64,000 nucleotides of DNA from Paracoccus sp. N5 (GTDB taxonomy: Bacteria; Pseudomonadota; Alphaproteobacteria; Rhodobacterales; Rhodobacteraceae). Each line of letters begins with the position of its first letter. Position 1 is the first letter of the stretch. Positions 1-8,055 of the stretch are shown piece after piece. The stretch covers positions 357,391 to 421,390 of the forward strand of contig NZ_AQUO01000003.1 in assembly GCF_000371965.1 (NCBI RefSeq). Direction: 5' to 3'. Below the pieces are notes generated by a model. It was not told the origin of the DNA and did no database searches. It saw only the letters and a list, made by a program, of their open reading frames with translations. A program made the translations under genes and the position numbers.

Positions 1-11
1 GGACCGAACAC

Positions 12-461
12 TTGAGAAGAGGCGTCCGAATAGCGGTGGCAGGTGTGACCGCTGGCGGCATTGTGATTGCGGGCTGGCACTATCGCATTGCTTCAACCAG
101 CGGTATCGCCTCGGTAGAGGTCGTCTCGCAAGGACGGCAGATCTATTCCGATCAATGCGCCGCATGCCACGGAACGGATCTCGAAGGCCAACCTGATTGG
201 CGCTCGCCGCTTCCCTCGGGCCGGTTGCCGCCGCCTCCCCATGACGCCAGCGGTCACACCTGGCACCATCCCGACGATGTGTTGTTCCGCATCGTAAAGG
301 AAGGCACGGCCGCGATCGTCGGCGGCGGCTACAAGAGCGACATGCCGGGGTTCGGAGGCGTTCTGAGCGACGCGGAAATCCGCGCGGTGCTAGCCTACAT
401 CAAGAGCACATGGCCAGAGCGCGAGCGGAACTATCAAGAAAGCATGTCACAGGGAAACTAG
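12..461 (+). CDS. Membrane-anchored class I c-type cytochrome
   Basis: A 149-residue c-type cytochrome, probably a periplasmic electron carrier held by an N-terminal membrane anchor. Residues 4-22 form a hydrophobic segment after two arginines. The covalent haem site CAACH is at residues 49-53, and the likely methionine sixth ligand is M111 in the motif MPGF. The length fits a single-haem class I domain. The start is a TTG codon at 12 with no clear ribosome binding site, and the frame stays open to the window edge, so the true start could lie further upstream. Small cytochromes like this often sit with copper or redox genes, but that neighbourhood is outside the window. The 276 bases after its stop (462-737) hold no gene I can support; the next gene converges from the other strand. 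Confidence 0.85.
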   Translation: MRRGVRIAVAGVTAGGIVIAGWHYRIASTSGIASVEVVSQGRQIYSDQCAACHGTDLEGQPDWRSPLPSGRLPPPPHDASGHTWHHPDDVLFRIVKEGTAAIVGGGYKSDMPGFGGVLSDAEIRAVLAYIKSTWPERERNYQESMSQGN

Positions 462-737
462 ATGCTCCAAGTAGAGCTGATGCGGGGCATGGTCACAACG
501 TCAGTGGTGGGCGGAGCGTTTTGGGAAGCGATTCAGAAACAATAGCTTAACGTGGAGTTGGTTGGATATCGGGTCCATCCCGTCCTGCGGTCGCCAAGCA
601 AATCGTTGTTGCAGGGAAACCTCGGATTTTTCTGGCAGATTGGACCGACTTCGCAACGCCCTGTGACGGCGATGTGCGATCCGTGTGCACGTCTCTGGGA
701 GCCAGCATAATACCGCCAGAGAGGCGGCGGCCATTAG

Positions 738-2693
738 TCATCCATGCGCTTCAATGATCGCCCGCGTCGTTTGCACTGCCGCTGCCAGTTCTGATCTGCC
801 TGCATGGTTGAGACCCATTCCTGCGAGATCGAGCGACAGCTGTCCCTGGCCACCTCCGCTTGCAGCAGCACGAGCCGCGCGGCCGCGAACCTTCGCTGCG
901 CTGACAGGGTCAGTTTTCGCCGCGTTAGGCGCATTCGGGTCGACTTCCCGCGGTCCCGCAGCCGCCCGAACCTCCTGCAATTCCTGCTTCAGCTTCTCCA
1001 CCGTTTCCCGGGTCTCAGACATCTGCCGATCCCGCCGCAGCCCGTCCTCGTCCGGATACGGGAAACTCCCCGATTGACAGGCGTGCAGAACCTTCAACGC
1101 CGGGTCCTCGAAATACTTCACCCTTCTTGCCCGGATCGGCATCTGCGCGTCGATCACGAGGATGACCTCGTCGAGGTCCATGCGTCGGGCCTCATCCTCG
1201 GTCAGGAGCGGGGTATCTTCTGTCCTCTCCGAGACGCTGCGCCCTTCGAATGGATTGCGTCCAACCGCGCGGGAGCGGGTCACCACACGCTTGGTGGTCT
1301 TGCCCACAGCCTGGCTCAATTCCTCGATGGTCTTCTGCTCGGACGGGGTGAGGTAGAGCTTTACCCCGGCGCCGCCCTGCAGCGACCTGCGGGTGTTTTC
1401 ACCATAGATCTCGTCCAGCGCGGGGATGGTCTGGGTCACGATGGCGAGGTTACCGCCGAAGGAGCGCAGCGTCTTGATGCTCTCGGCTACGATTGGCATT
1501 TTCCCGAGCCGGTCAAACTCGTCGAGCATGATCATCACCGGCCAGGGCTCATCATCGCCGGGTTCCTGTGCTTGCAGCGAGGCAATCAGGTCCGAAAAGA
1601 AGAGGCGGATCAGCGGGGCGAGCGGGCGGATCATCTCGGATTCGACCACGAGATAGATCGCATGTGGGCGGCGGCGGATATCCCGGAATGAGAAGTCAGA
1701 GGTCGCGGTGGCCGCGTCAATCGCGCGGTTGTCCCAAGTGTCGAGACCCGATGTCATCAGGAGGGAGAGGTAGGAAGTGAGGGTGTCGTTGTTGGTCGAT
1801 GCCATACGCTCGAAGATCAGTTTGGCCGACTTGTTCTTCACCTCCTGTGAACGCTTCAGATATTCCTTTTGCTTGTCGCCCCCCGAGGCTGTGATGCGAT
1901 AGATCTCGCCGATGGTCGGCACGCCGCGCTCGAAGGCCAGAAGGCCGGCCGCCACGAAGAGGTCGATACCACCGGCCAAAAGCCCGCTCAGCTTTTCATT
2001 GTCGGTCTGCAGAAAGAGCTTCGCGGTGAGTTTAAGCTCCATCTGCTGCTGGTCGGGGTTGGTCATGGCAGCAATGCGCGCCAGCGGATTATAGCGATGT
2101 GTCGGTCGGTCCCAGTCGGTCGGCGCGAAGCGGAAAACCTTGTCCCCCATGCTGGCGCGGAAGCGCGAGGTCTCGCGGAAGTTCTCGCCTTTCACGTCGA
2201 GCACCACGGCGGAGCCCTTGTAGGTCAGCAGGTTCGGGATCACGAACCCCACGCCCTTGCCCCGGCCTGTAGGCGCCACGATCAGCGCGTGGGGGAAGGT
2301 TTTTGAGACTAGGAACGGGCGCTTGGATTTCGGGGAGCCGAGCTTGCCCAGAAGGAAGCCGCCGCCGGGCTTGGCAAAGAAACCGTTCCTCTTCATCTCG
2401 CTGCGCGTCTGCCAATGCGTCGTCCCGAAGCGGGTCAATGCATCCCCCAGAAGCGTGACGCTCAGCATCAGCGATGCCAGGCCGAAGCCGCCCAGGATGA
2501 GGTTCACCCAGAGGAAGTCTTTCGGTGCAGACTGAGACAGACCCCGATATTCGCGGGCAAGCAGGGTGACGTCGAAACGCGTGGGTGAAAGCCCATAGCG
2601 GAACATGACAAAGCCGGTCGCCACGACATAGCCCATGGCGAGACCGACCAGCACGAGACTCAACACTCCGAGGGCAATCTTGCCTTTATCCAT
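738..2693 (-). CDS. virD4: VirD4/TraG-type type IV coupling protein
   Basis: A 651-residue coupling ATPase that links the relaxosome to a type IV secretion channel at the inner membrane. Two N-terminal membrane segments (about residues 6-30 and 62-84) are followed by Walker A (APTGRGKG, 140-147) and Walker B (MLDEFDRLG, around 391). The start was set at the ATG at 2693, not the longer frame, because AAGGGG lies upstream and it overlaps the relaxase stop by 8 bases (ATGGATAA), implying translational coupling. It follows the relaxase and MobC-like genes in one operon. No VirB pore genes are in the window, so the mating channel is encoded elsewhere or supplied in trans. Confidence 0.95.
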   Translation of the reverse strand: MDKGKIALGVLSLVLVGLAMGYVVATGFVMFRYGLSPTRFDVTLLAREYRGLSQSAPKDFLWVNLILGGFGLASLMLSVTLLGDALTRFGTTHWQTRSEMKRNGFFAKPGGGFLLGKLGSPKSKRPFLVSKTFPHALIVAPTGRGKGVGFVIPNLLTYKGSAVVLDVKGENFRETSRFRASMGDKVFRFAPTDWDRPTHRYNPLARIAAMTNPDQQQMELKLTAKLFLQTDNEKLSGLLAGGIDLFVAAGLLAFERGVPTIGEIYRITASGGDKQKEYLKRSQEVKNKSAKLIFERMASTNNDTLTSYLSLLMTSGLDTWDNRAIDAATATSDFSFRDIRRRPHAIYLVVESEMIRPLAPLIRLFFSDLIASLQAQEPGDDEPWPVMIMLDEFDRLGKMPIVAESIKTLRSFGGNLAIVTQTIPALDEIYGENTRRSLQGGAGVKLYLTPSEQKTIEELSQAVGKTTKRVVTRSRAVGRNPFEGRSVSERTEDTPLLTEDEARRMDLDEVILVIDAQMPIRARRVKYFEDPALKVLHACQSGSFPYPDEDGLRRDRQMSETRETVEKLKQELQEVRAAAGPREVDPNAPNAAKTDPVSAAKVRGRAARAAASGGGQGQLSLDLAGMGLNHAGRSELAAAVQTTRAIIEAHG

Positions 2694-5040
2694 GGGTGAT
2701 CCCCTTCTCACCATGTGCCGCGGCGTGGCGCGCGCGCTGCGCCTCGATCTGCTCTTCGGCCAATGCATCGAGAACGCGCTCCATCGCCGGGCCGTGTGCC
2801 GTGACCTCGCTGCTCTGGAGATAGGTCTTGGCGAGTTCCAGCTGGCGCAGCGGATCCTCGGTGAATTTGTCCAGGACGTCCGCGTTACCGGCCCGCAGCG
2901 CGTCGATTGCGTCGGGGCTTAGCCGTTCGTTGACCTGCCGGACGATGTCCCGCTGCTCTGACTCGGAGAGCGGGCCCTCGACGTCGGCGTTTCGCACAAA
3001 GGCCACGACGGTTGGCGCTGTCTCTTCCAGGTACCGGCGCTCGGCGTAGTCTTGTCGCGCCTGGTCCTCGATCTCGAAACTGCGTTCACTGATATAGGCA
3101 CGCGACGCGCCGAGCGAACGAAGGTGATTGATTTCGTCCTGGACGGCCTGCCCGAACTCTTCTTCCGGCATCTCCGTGCGATAGCGAGCGAGGGTGCGGA
3201 GCTCTTCGGTAATCGGACCGAGATGATCCGAAGGATCCCGCAAGGCGAGGTCCATGTCGCCAGCATGCAGCGTGCGGTCCTGCTCCGATACCGCATATCG
3301 CGGCGGCATTCGACTGTCAGTCATCTGTTCCCAAGCCATCGAGGCCAATTCGGCATGCTGCGGAGATCTCTGCGCATAGGCGTCGAACGCGGCGCGGGCC
3401 TCTTCCACCTCCACGGCGCCTGCCCGCCGCACAGAGGGGTCGTCGGAGAACGGATGATCGAAATCCGACCGGCGGAACTGCGCCACCAGCGCTCTGAACG
3501 CCTGCCGCTCCGATGGGGCAAAGATGTCGGACCCATCTTGCGCCAGATCGCTCCCAGGTGTCGTCAACCGCTCACCAAGCGCTGCCTCAGCGTCATCCAC
3601 CTCGTCGACCTCGGTTGGCGCGCGCAGGACGCGTACATCGGTCAAAACATCGCCCAGCCGAACATGCACGGCTTCCAGCCGGTCGAGCGCTTCTTCCCGG
3701 TCCGCAGATTTCTCCAGATCGAGGTCGCTTGCTTTGGCAATCCCCTGCAGATCCTGTGCCAGCCACTGGCGCTCCAATGCGGCATTGCCTGCCCCCTCCC
3801 GCAGGCGCGCGGCCACAGCCTCGGCATCGATGCCCGTGCCTTGCAACGCCTCGGCCAGCTTTGGTGCCACCTCTCCATCGTCAAGACGCGCGAGGTGTTC
3901 TTCACTTAAGTTCGGCCTTGCATAGATGCCGTCCCGGGATGGGGCATCGACCAGGGCGGCGGAGCGATCCCCGAGCGGGTTCAAATGCGCGACCGAAGCC
4001 AGAACGTCGGTCAGCTTGCGCTCGATCACCGGCCTCTCGGCCGCCGGCGCCCTGTCGATCGCCGCCTCGATCTGGCGAATGTTCTGAGAAAACTCGGTGA
4101 TAAGCGTGTCGAACGCTGCTTCGTCTTGGGACATGTAGATGGCTCCGTCAGATTGAATCTGACCGCCGCTGGCAAGGATGGTGCTGGCCCTCTCGAGCGC
4201 CTCGGACACGTCTTCGAAATTCGAACGTGACGCCTCCGCCGCGAGCCCGCGATAGATCAACGCGTTGCGCCTGACGGTTTCCAGAGCGGCCGCCAGGTCA
4301 GCGCCGGTTCTCTGGCGCTCGACAGGGGGACGGCCTTCGTCGCGAGCCTTGTAGATTTCATCGATCTCGGCGCGGTAGGTCGTGACGCCGCGATCCAGAC
4401 GACGCGTCGCCTCAAGGCGGATCCCATGAACTTGGGCCGCCTCGACCATCGCCTCGCGAAAAGCGTCGTAGTTGAAGTGGTGATCCTTCCCGAGAAAGAA
4501 CATTTCGCCATCCTTGCTGCGGCGGTTCAGAACGATATGCGCATGTGGATGCGCGCGATCTTGGTGTATTGCAGCAATATAGTCGAATTGCGACCCCTCA
4601 CCTTGAAAGAACTTTTCGCAGACCGCCTGGGTGATATCGCGCACTTCGTCGCCACTCGTTCCAACCGGAAATGCCATCAGCAAATGCGACGTATGGCCAA
4701 GTTTGGGGCTGTAGCGCTCGTTCCACTGGTTCTCGAACCGCCGCGCCACTCGGTTGATCTCGGCTTCCGAGAGCTGCTTCTTCCCGTCATGGGTGCCGCG
4801 ACTGTCGAGGATATGGGTCGACTTTGTCGTGAGATATGTGAGCTGCGCCCGTAGCTGCGCCCCGGTGTGGCAGCCCCCTTTCGAGATAGCCTTGAAGATC
4901 GCTGGCGAATAGCCGCGCGCGGCCCGAACCATCTGCGCGCCCTTGGAAAGCCCCTGCCAGGATCCCGAAACTCGGCTCCAGCCGCGGTCAAAGAGCGCCG
5001 GGTCGATGCCACGGACCCGGTCACTCCGCGCCATTCTCAT
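2686..5040 (-). CDS. MOBP/VirD2-type relaxase
   Basis: A 784-residue relaxase expected to nick oriT and lead the DNA into the recipient. The metal-binding histidine cluster HQDRAHPHAH falls at residues 159-168 of the product, as in the VirD2/MobA (PF03432) family. The remaining ~600 residues are acidic and helical with no domain I recognise. The start is one of two close ATGs (5040 or 5034), both inside the 3' end of the upstream MobC-like gene. The longer open frame begins earlier, but that stretch is antisense-like and arginine-rich. It is coupled to virD4 downstream. Some plasmid relaxases of this group carry a DUF3363 C-terminus; I cannot confirm that here. Confidence 0.9.
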   Translation of the reverse strand: MRMARSDRVRGIDPALFDRGWSRVSGSWQGLSKGAQMVRAARGYSPAIFKAISKGGCHTGAQLRAQLTYLTTKSTHILDSRGTHDGKKQLSEAEINRVARRFENQWNERYSPKLGHTSHLLMAFPVGTSGDEVRDITQAVCEKFFQGEGSQFDYIAAIHQDRAHPHAHIVLNRRSKDGEMFFLGKDHHFNYDAFREAMVEAAQVHGIRLEATRRLDRGVTTYRAEIDEIYKARDEGRPPVERQRTGADLAAALETVRRNALIYRGLAAEASRSNFEDVSEALERASTILASGGQIQSDGAIYMSQDEAAFDTLITEFSQNIRQIEAAIDRAPAAERPVIERKLTDVLASVAHLNPLGDRSAALVDAPSRDGIYARPNLSEEHLARLDDGEVAPKLAEALQGTGIDAEAVAARLREGAGNAALERQWLAQDLQGIAKASDLDLEKSADREEALDRLEAVHVRLGDVLTDVRVLRAPTEVDEVDDAEAALGERLTTPGSDLAQDGSDIFAPSERQAFRALVAQFRRSDFDHPFSDDPSVRRAGAVEVEEARAAFDAYAQRSPQHAELASMAWEQMTDSRMPPRYAVSEQDRTLHAGDMDLALRDPSDHLGPITEELRTLARYRTEMPEEEFGQAVQDEINHLRSLGASRAYISERSFEIEDQARQDYAERRYLEETAPTVVAFVRNADVEGPLSESEQRDIVRQVNERLSPDAIDALRAGNADVLDKFTEDPLRQLELAKTYLQSSEVTAHGPAMERVLDALAEEQIEAQRARHAAAHGEKGITHG

Positions 5041-5608
5041 CCCTCTCGGCGAGGCCCGCCAGGGCAGAGCTGATCTCAAGGTCCAGCAGGCTGCGCCGCG
5101 CACGCGACATCTCCTGGACCTGGTCGGCCAGATCGAAGACCAGACCAGCAAGAGCGCGGACGTCACGGTGACTTGAGGCCGGGTAGGACAGTCTCTCGCC
5201 CCGCACCTTGGCCTCGTTCAGACGTCGCGCGATCTGGTTCACGTTGTTGCCGACCCGGTTGAGCGCGGCGCCAAGGCTGCGCAACTCGTCGCACATCTCG
5301 TCGTCGGGCAGGAAGACACCTTCGGCTGCCAGCATCAGGCGACGCATGGCATCCGAGCGGTGCGCGATCCCGCGCCGCGACAGCGCCGCGTCGAACCGGC
5401 GCAGGTCGTCGTCCGAGACTCGGATCCCCACAACCCGCGATCGGCTGCCGTTCGCTGTCTGACGCTCACCCCAGTGGTTCACCACATTGTAGATCGTCTT
5501 CAGGCTGACATCGTAGCGCGCGGCCAACGACGCCGCGGAGACGCCGTTCCGGCGGTCTTGGGCGATGGTCGATCGCTCGATCTCTGACAGTCTGCGACGG
5601 CGGGGCAT
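5021..5608 (-). CDS. MobC-like relaxosome accessory protein with N-terminal HTH
   Basis: A 195-residue probable relaxosome accessory protein. The N-terminal ~50 residues (start MPRRRRLSEIE) contain a resolvase-like helix-turn-helix (GVSAASLAARYDVSLKTIYN). The middle has a ribbon-like segment (VVGIRVSDDDLRRFDAAL) followed by the MobC-type stretch LNRVGNNVNQIARRLNEA. Such proteins bind oriT next to the nic site and recruit the relaxase. The chosen start is the second methionine of the frame, with AGGAACG upstream; the 25 extra residues of the longer frame overlap the candidate oriT stem. Its 3' end overlaps the relaxase start by 20 bases, so the two are probably translated together. Confidence 0.85.
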   Translation of the reverse strand: MPRRRRLSEIERSTIAQDRRNGVSAASLAARYDVSLKTIYNVVNHWGERQTANGSRSRVVGIRVSDDDLRRFDAALSRRGIAHRSDAMRRLMLAAEGVFLPDDEMCDELRSLGAALNRVGNNVNQIARRLNEAKVRGERLSYPASSHRDVRALAGLVFDLADQVQEMSRARRSLLDLEISSALAGLAERDENGAE

Positions 5609-5642
5609 TTTGAAGTTAACGTTCCTATTTCTTGCCAACTTC

Positions 5643-5728
5643 GTACAAGCCCGCCGACTCCCAACGCAAGTGGAGTCGGCCATAAGGGCTTGTACTCAAT
5701 GTAGAAAATCGCCCTGCAGGGGCGATTT
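5643..5728. other. oriT: Candidate origin of transfer (oriT)
   Basis: Two strong inverted repeats lie immediately upstream of the mobilization operon. The first spans 5643-5695. Its arms are GTACAAGCCC followed by GCCGACTCC, mirrored by GGAGTCGGC, a 5-base bulge (CATAA) and GGGCTTGTAC. The second has arms AAATCGCCC (5706-5714) and GGGCGATTT (5720-5728) around TGCAG. MOBP origins typically show such repeats beside the relaxase/mobC promoter, and no gene covers this sequence. The exact nic site cannot be read from sequence alone, although the CATAAGGGC stretch resembles the C/T-rich nic regions of this class on its complement. Confidence 0.6.
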
Positions 5729-5812
5729 CCCGTCCTTTGCCAAATGGATCGCGCTTCGCGCTCATTGCACCACGCGATCCGGTCTCCGCATCGCGCATCG
5801 CGTCTTTTGCGC

Positions 5813-5843
5813 CCCGTCTCTTGCACCCCGCAAGACGGGTTTT
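5813..5843 (+). terminator. Hairpin with short T run in the oriT-parA intergenic region
   Basis: An imperfect stem pairs CCCGTCTCTTGC (5813-5824) with GCAAGACGGG (5830-5839) and is followed by TTTT. It could terminate plus-strand transcription or be a further structural element of the transfer origin. The rest of 5729-6160 holds no convincing gene. It contains short repeats of the type CGCATCGCGCATCGCG and the ribosome binding site of the ParA-like gene. Confidence 0.4.
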
Positions 5844-6160
5844 GCCGCGTGCTAACCGTCTCGCGTCACCCGCGGAACGACATACGCGAGACTGCCTCCC
5901 GTCGTCTGGAGCGCGCTATCCGTCACCTGCATTCCGTCCGCTGTACATCGCCGAGCGCATCCCGACATTTGGAGGGTGTGTGGTGCCCCGCGACGAATGC
6001 TGAAGGCGCCACGGCAGACGTCGCACGGTCATCGCACAACGCCGCCCGCTGAATGCCAAACGCGGGTCGCATCCCGACTTCTGCTTGACCCCTCAGTCTC
6101 ATGCGTTTAGCGACATTTTGGTATTATCGTTTCGATTCACTATTTTTGCGGAGGATCAGA

Positions 6161-6880
6161 ATGCCGAACGAAAATCTTGTGGTGATCGCAGCGATGGCCC
6201 GGAAAGGGGGCAGTGGAAAAACGACGCTTTCGCGCGCCTTGATCAGCGCCGCGATCGCCGCCGGACGCAGAGTGATGTTGATCGACACGGACAGCACGAG
6301 AGTACTCGGGGCCTGGCATGCTCGGGCGGCAGCCGGTGGGCTGAGTTCGCCGCTTCTCTGCTCGGCCACCGTCGAAAGCGTGGCGGGTGTCGAGGATCAG
6401 ATCGATCAGGTCTACATGGCAGGCACGGCAGACTTCATCTTCATCGATACCGCAGGTGTCGGTGCAGAATGGTCAGACGGCATCGCGGTGCTTGCGGACC
6501 ACATCGTGACGCCCGTCATGCTGTCGACGTCTGATTTCGATGTCGGCGCGCAGACCGCCGATTGGTTTGAGAAGCTGAAATCCCGTGTTGACGACCCCTC
6601 CAGCCTGCCGCGCCACCACGTCGTCCTCAACATGGTCGACCCGAAAACGACCCGTGCTGACGCCGCCCTGATTGAAGAAGCGCTCACCCGTTTTCCGGTG
6701 ATTGAGACCGTTATGATGCGGCGGAATACCTACAAGGAGATGGACCAGAAGGGACTTCTCCACGCCTTGGCGCTGGAAAAGCAATCCGATCCGAACCCTC
6801 TGATGCGTCCGCATGTTCGTCATGTCGTCGAGGCGCTCGAGGAGGCAACGGACATCCTCAACAACATCCTTGCTGCGTGA
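6161..6880 (+). CDS. ParA-family ATPase, VirC1-like
   Basis: A 239-residue deviant Walker-type ATPase. The Walker A motif KGGSGKTT is at residues 15-22, and a Walker B-like FIFIDTAG occurs about 100 residues later. The start ATG is preceded by GGAGG eight bases upstream (6150-6154); earlier in-frame codons are not gene-like. The adjacent oriT, relaxase and VirD4, together with an RHH-like gene just downstream, point to a VirC1-type role. VirC1 recruits the relaxosome to the coupling protein in Agrobacterium. A separate repA is already present for segregation at 50.4 kb, which supports the transfer role, but a ParA partition function cannot be excluded. Confidence 0.85.
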   Translation: MPNENLVVIAAMARKGGSGKTTLSRALISAAIAAGRRVMLIDTDSTRVLGAWHARAAAGGLSSPLLCSATVESVAGVEDQIDQVYMAGTADFIFIDTAGVGAEWSDGIAVLADHIVTPVMLSTSDFDVGAQTADWFEKLKSRVDDPSSLPRHHVVLNMVDPKTTRADAALIEEALTRFPVIETVMMRRNTYKEMDQKGLLHALALEKQSDPNPLMRPHVRHVVEALEEATDILNNILAA

Positions 6881-6890
6881 GAACAGTCGA

Positions 6891-7532
6891 TTGCGCAAGA
6901 AGATCCCGACCATCACCAGGCCCGACCCAGCCTACGCCGCCACCCTGCAACAGGGTGACCGCGAGGTTCCAGGGAAGGAAGATGAGGCACAGGTCACAGC
7001 AACAAAGACAGGCACCCCAGCCGCTGACGTTGACGCTGATCGGCACGAGTCAGAGCGTGTGCCGGAAGGTACCGTGGCGCCGCACCAAGTCACCGCGGAA
7101 AGCACTGACCCGCATACCAGCCTGAGAGCTCCCGTATCGGCGCGCGCTTTGAGCCCGACCCGGAAGATCGACATCAGGGTCAACGCACTCGAACGACAGG
7201 AAGCAGCGCTGCAGACTTGTGGTGTTGAGCCAGCACATGTGGTGCGTGCCGCCCTGCGCCGTGCAGTCAAAGGCTGGCAACTGTCGCCGGTCTTCGCCCC
7301 AGTCGCGGAGGAGCGACGCACTCGAAACACGCAGTGGCAGGCCCGTACATCTCTGGCAGTAGATGCGGCCAGCCTGGGTGTCCTCCTACGGGACCACGAC
7401 CCCCTCGAAGTCTTGAGTAAATGGGCTCTGATCCGCGGCCAGGTGGAACCGCTCATCTGGGGCGAGATCGATGCGATCCTTGACGAAATTGCCATTCGTG
7501 CTGCATCGCCGCATGAACCGAACGCGCCGTAA
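6891..7532 (+). CDS. VirC2-like ribbon-helix-helix DNA-binding protein
   Basis: About 213 residues. The N-terminal ~80 residues are proline- and acid-rich and probably disordered. The C-terminal half holds a ribbon-helix-helix type segment (KIDIRVNALERQEAAL, then a helix ending HVVRAALRRAVKGW), the organisation seen in VirC2 proteins that bind near the T-DNA border or oriT. The start is uncertain. The first plausible codon is a TTG 10 bases after the ParA-like stop, while in-frame ATGs lie only inside the upstream gene. The gene follows the ParA/VirC1-like gene directly and was probably transcribed with it. Confidence 0.65.
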   Translation: MRKKIPTITRPDPAYAATLQQGDREVPGKEDEAQVTATKTGTPAADVDADRHESERVPEGTVAPHQVTAESTDPHTSLRAPVSARALSPTRKIDIRVNALERQEAALQTCGVEPAHVVRAALRRAVKGWQLSPVFAPVAEERRTRNTQWQARTSLAVDAASLGVLLRDHDPLEVLSKWALIRGQVEPLIWGEIDAILDEIAIRAASPHEPNAP

Positions 7533-7564
7533 GATACCTATCTGAAAAGACAACTTGCATTTCA

Positions 7565-7586
7565 CCGGTGGATTTTTGCCCACCGG
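7565..7586. repeat. Hairpin downstream of the VirC-like pair
   Basis: CCGGTGG (7565-7571) pairs perfectly with CCACCGG (7580-7586) around an 8-base loop rich in T. It lies 33 bases after the virC2-like stop and may end that operon, but there is no T tract after the stem. The rest of 7533-7690 shows nothing else. Confidence 0.35.
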
Positions 7587-7693
7587 CAGACGCTCGCCTT
7601 GCAGTTGCGGAAAGCGTGGCGCTAATGAGCGTCATAGGGAATTTCAGACCTCAGTGGTGACGAGTTACGAGGTCCATTTAGGAGGAACGCATT

Positions 7694-7933
7694 ATGAACA
7701 CGAAGCCCCGCCTGACTGGCGAACCGATCATGCGCATCCTCTGCAAGACATCTGAAAATCTGGTCGGCTACCTTTACCAATGGAACAATGGCGACGTGCA
7801 GCCTGCCTGGTTCGACGGCGCCATGGCGGACGTTCGCTATGAACCATTCATTCAAGCGCCGGAACAAAACCCTGTCGATCCGAAGATACCCGGACAGCGT
7901 CAGCAAGATCTGACGCACCTTGAAAATGCTTAG
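7694..7933 (+). CDS. Small hypothetical protein
   Basis: A 79-residue protein with no recognised domain. It is supported by a perfect AGGAGG ribosome binding site at 7680-7685, nine bases before the ATG. The sequence is rich in tryptophan and proline (LVGYLYQWNNGDVQPAWF) and does not look like a shadow of another frame. It stands alone between the mobilization operon and the fic gene. I cannot assign a function. Confidence 0.6.
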   Translation: MNTKPRLTGEPIMRILCKTSENLVGYLYQWNNGDVQPAWFDGAMADVRYEPFIQAPEQNPVDPKIPGQRQQDLTHLENA

Positions 7934-8024
7934 CTCAAGACCTCGCTTCGGTTTGTCGGTCATCCCGGCCTGCAGGTCCTTTGAGCGATAGAGTTGACTT
8001 CTATGCCTCAAAAGTGATCTAGAT

Positions 8025-8055
8025 ATGAGTTATAGAAAGGATGTCTATAACTCAT
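8025..8055. promoter_or_regulatory. Palindromic operator overlapping the fic start codon
   Basis: Perfect 11-base arms ATGAGTTATAG (8025-8035) and CTATAACTCAT (8045-8055) are separated by 9 bases. The right arm includes the first two bases of the fic ATG at 8054. This is a typical dimer binding site. The Fic protein has a C-terminal winged-helix-like region, so autorepression is the simplest explanation (inference). Confidence 0.75.

Noticed and set aside
5740..6100. Short overlapping plus-strand frames between oriT and the ParA-like gene
   Set aside because: They lack ribosome binding sites and are rich in Arg/Ser/His from repeated CGC-type sequence, so they look non-coding.
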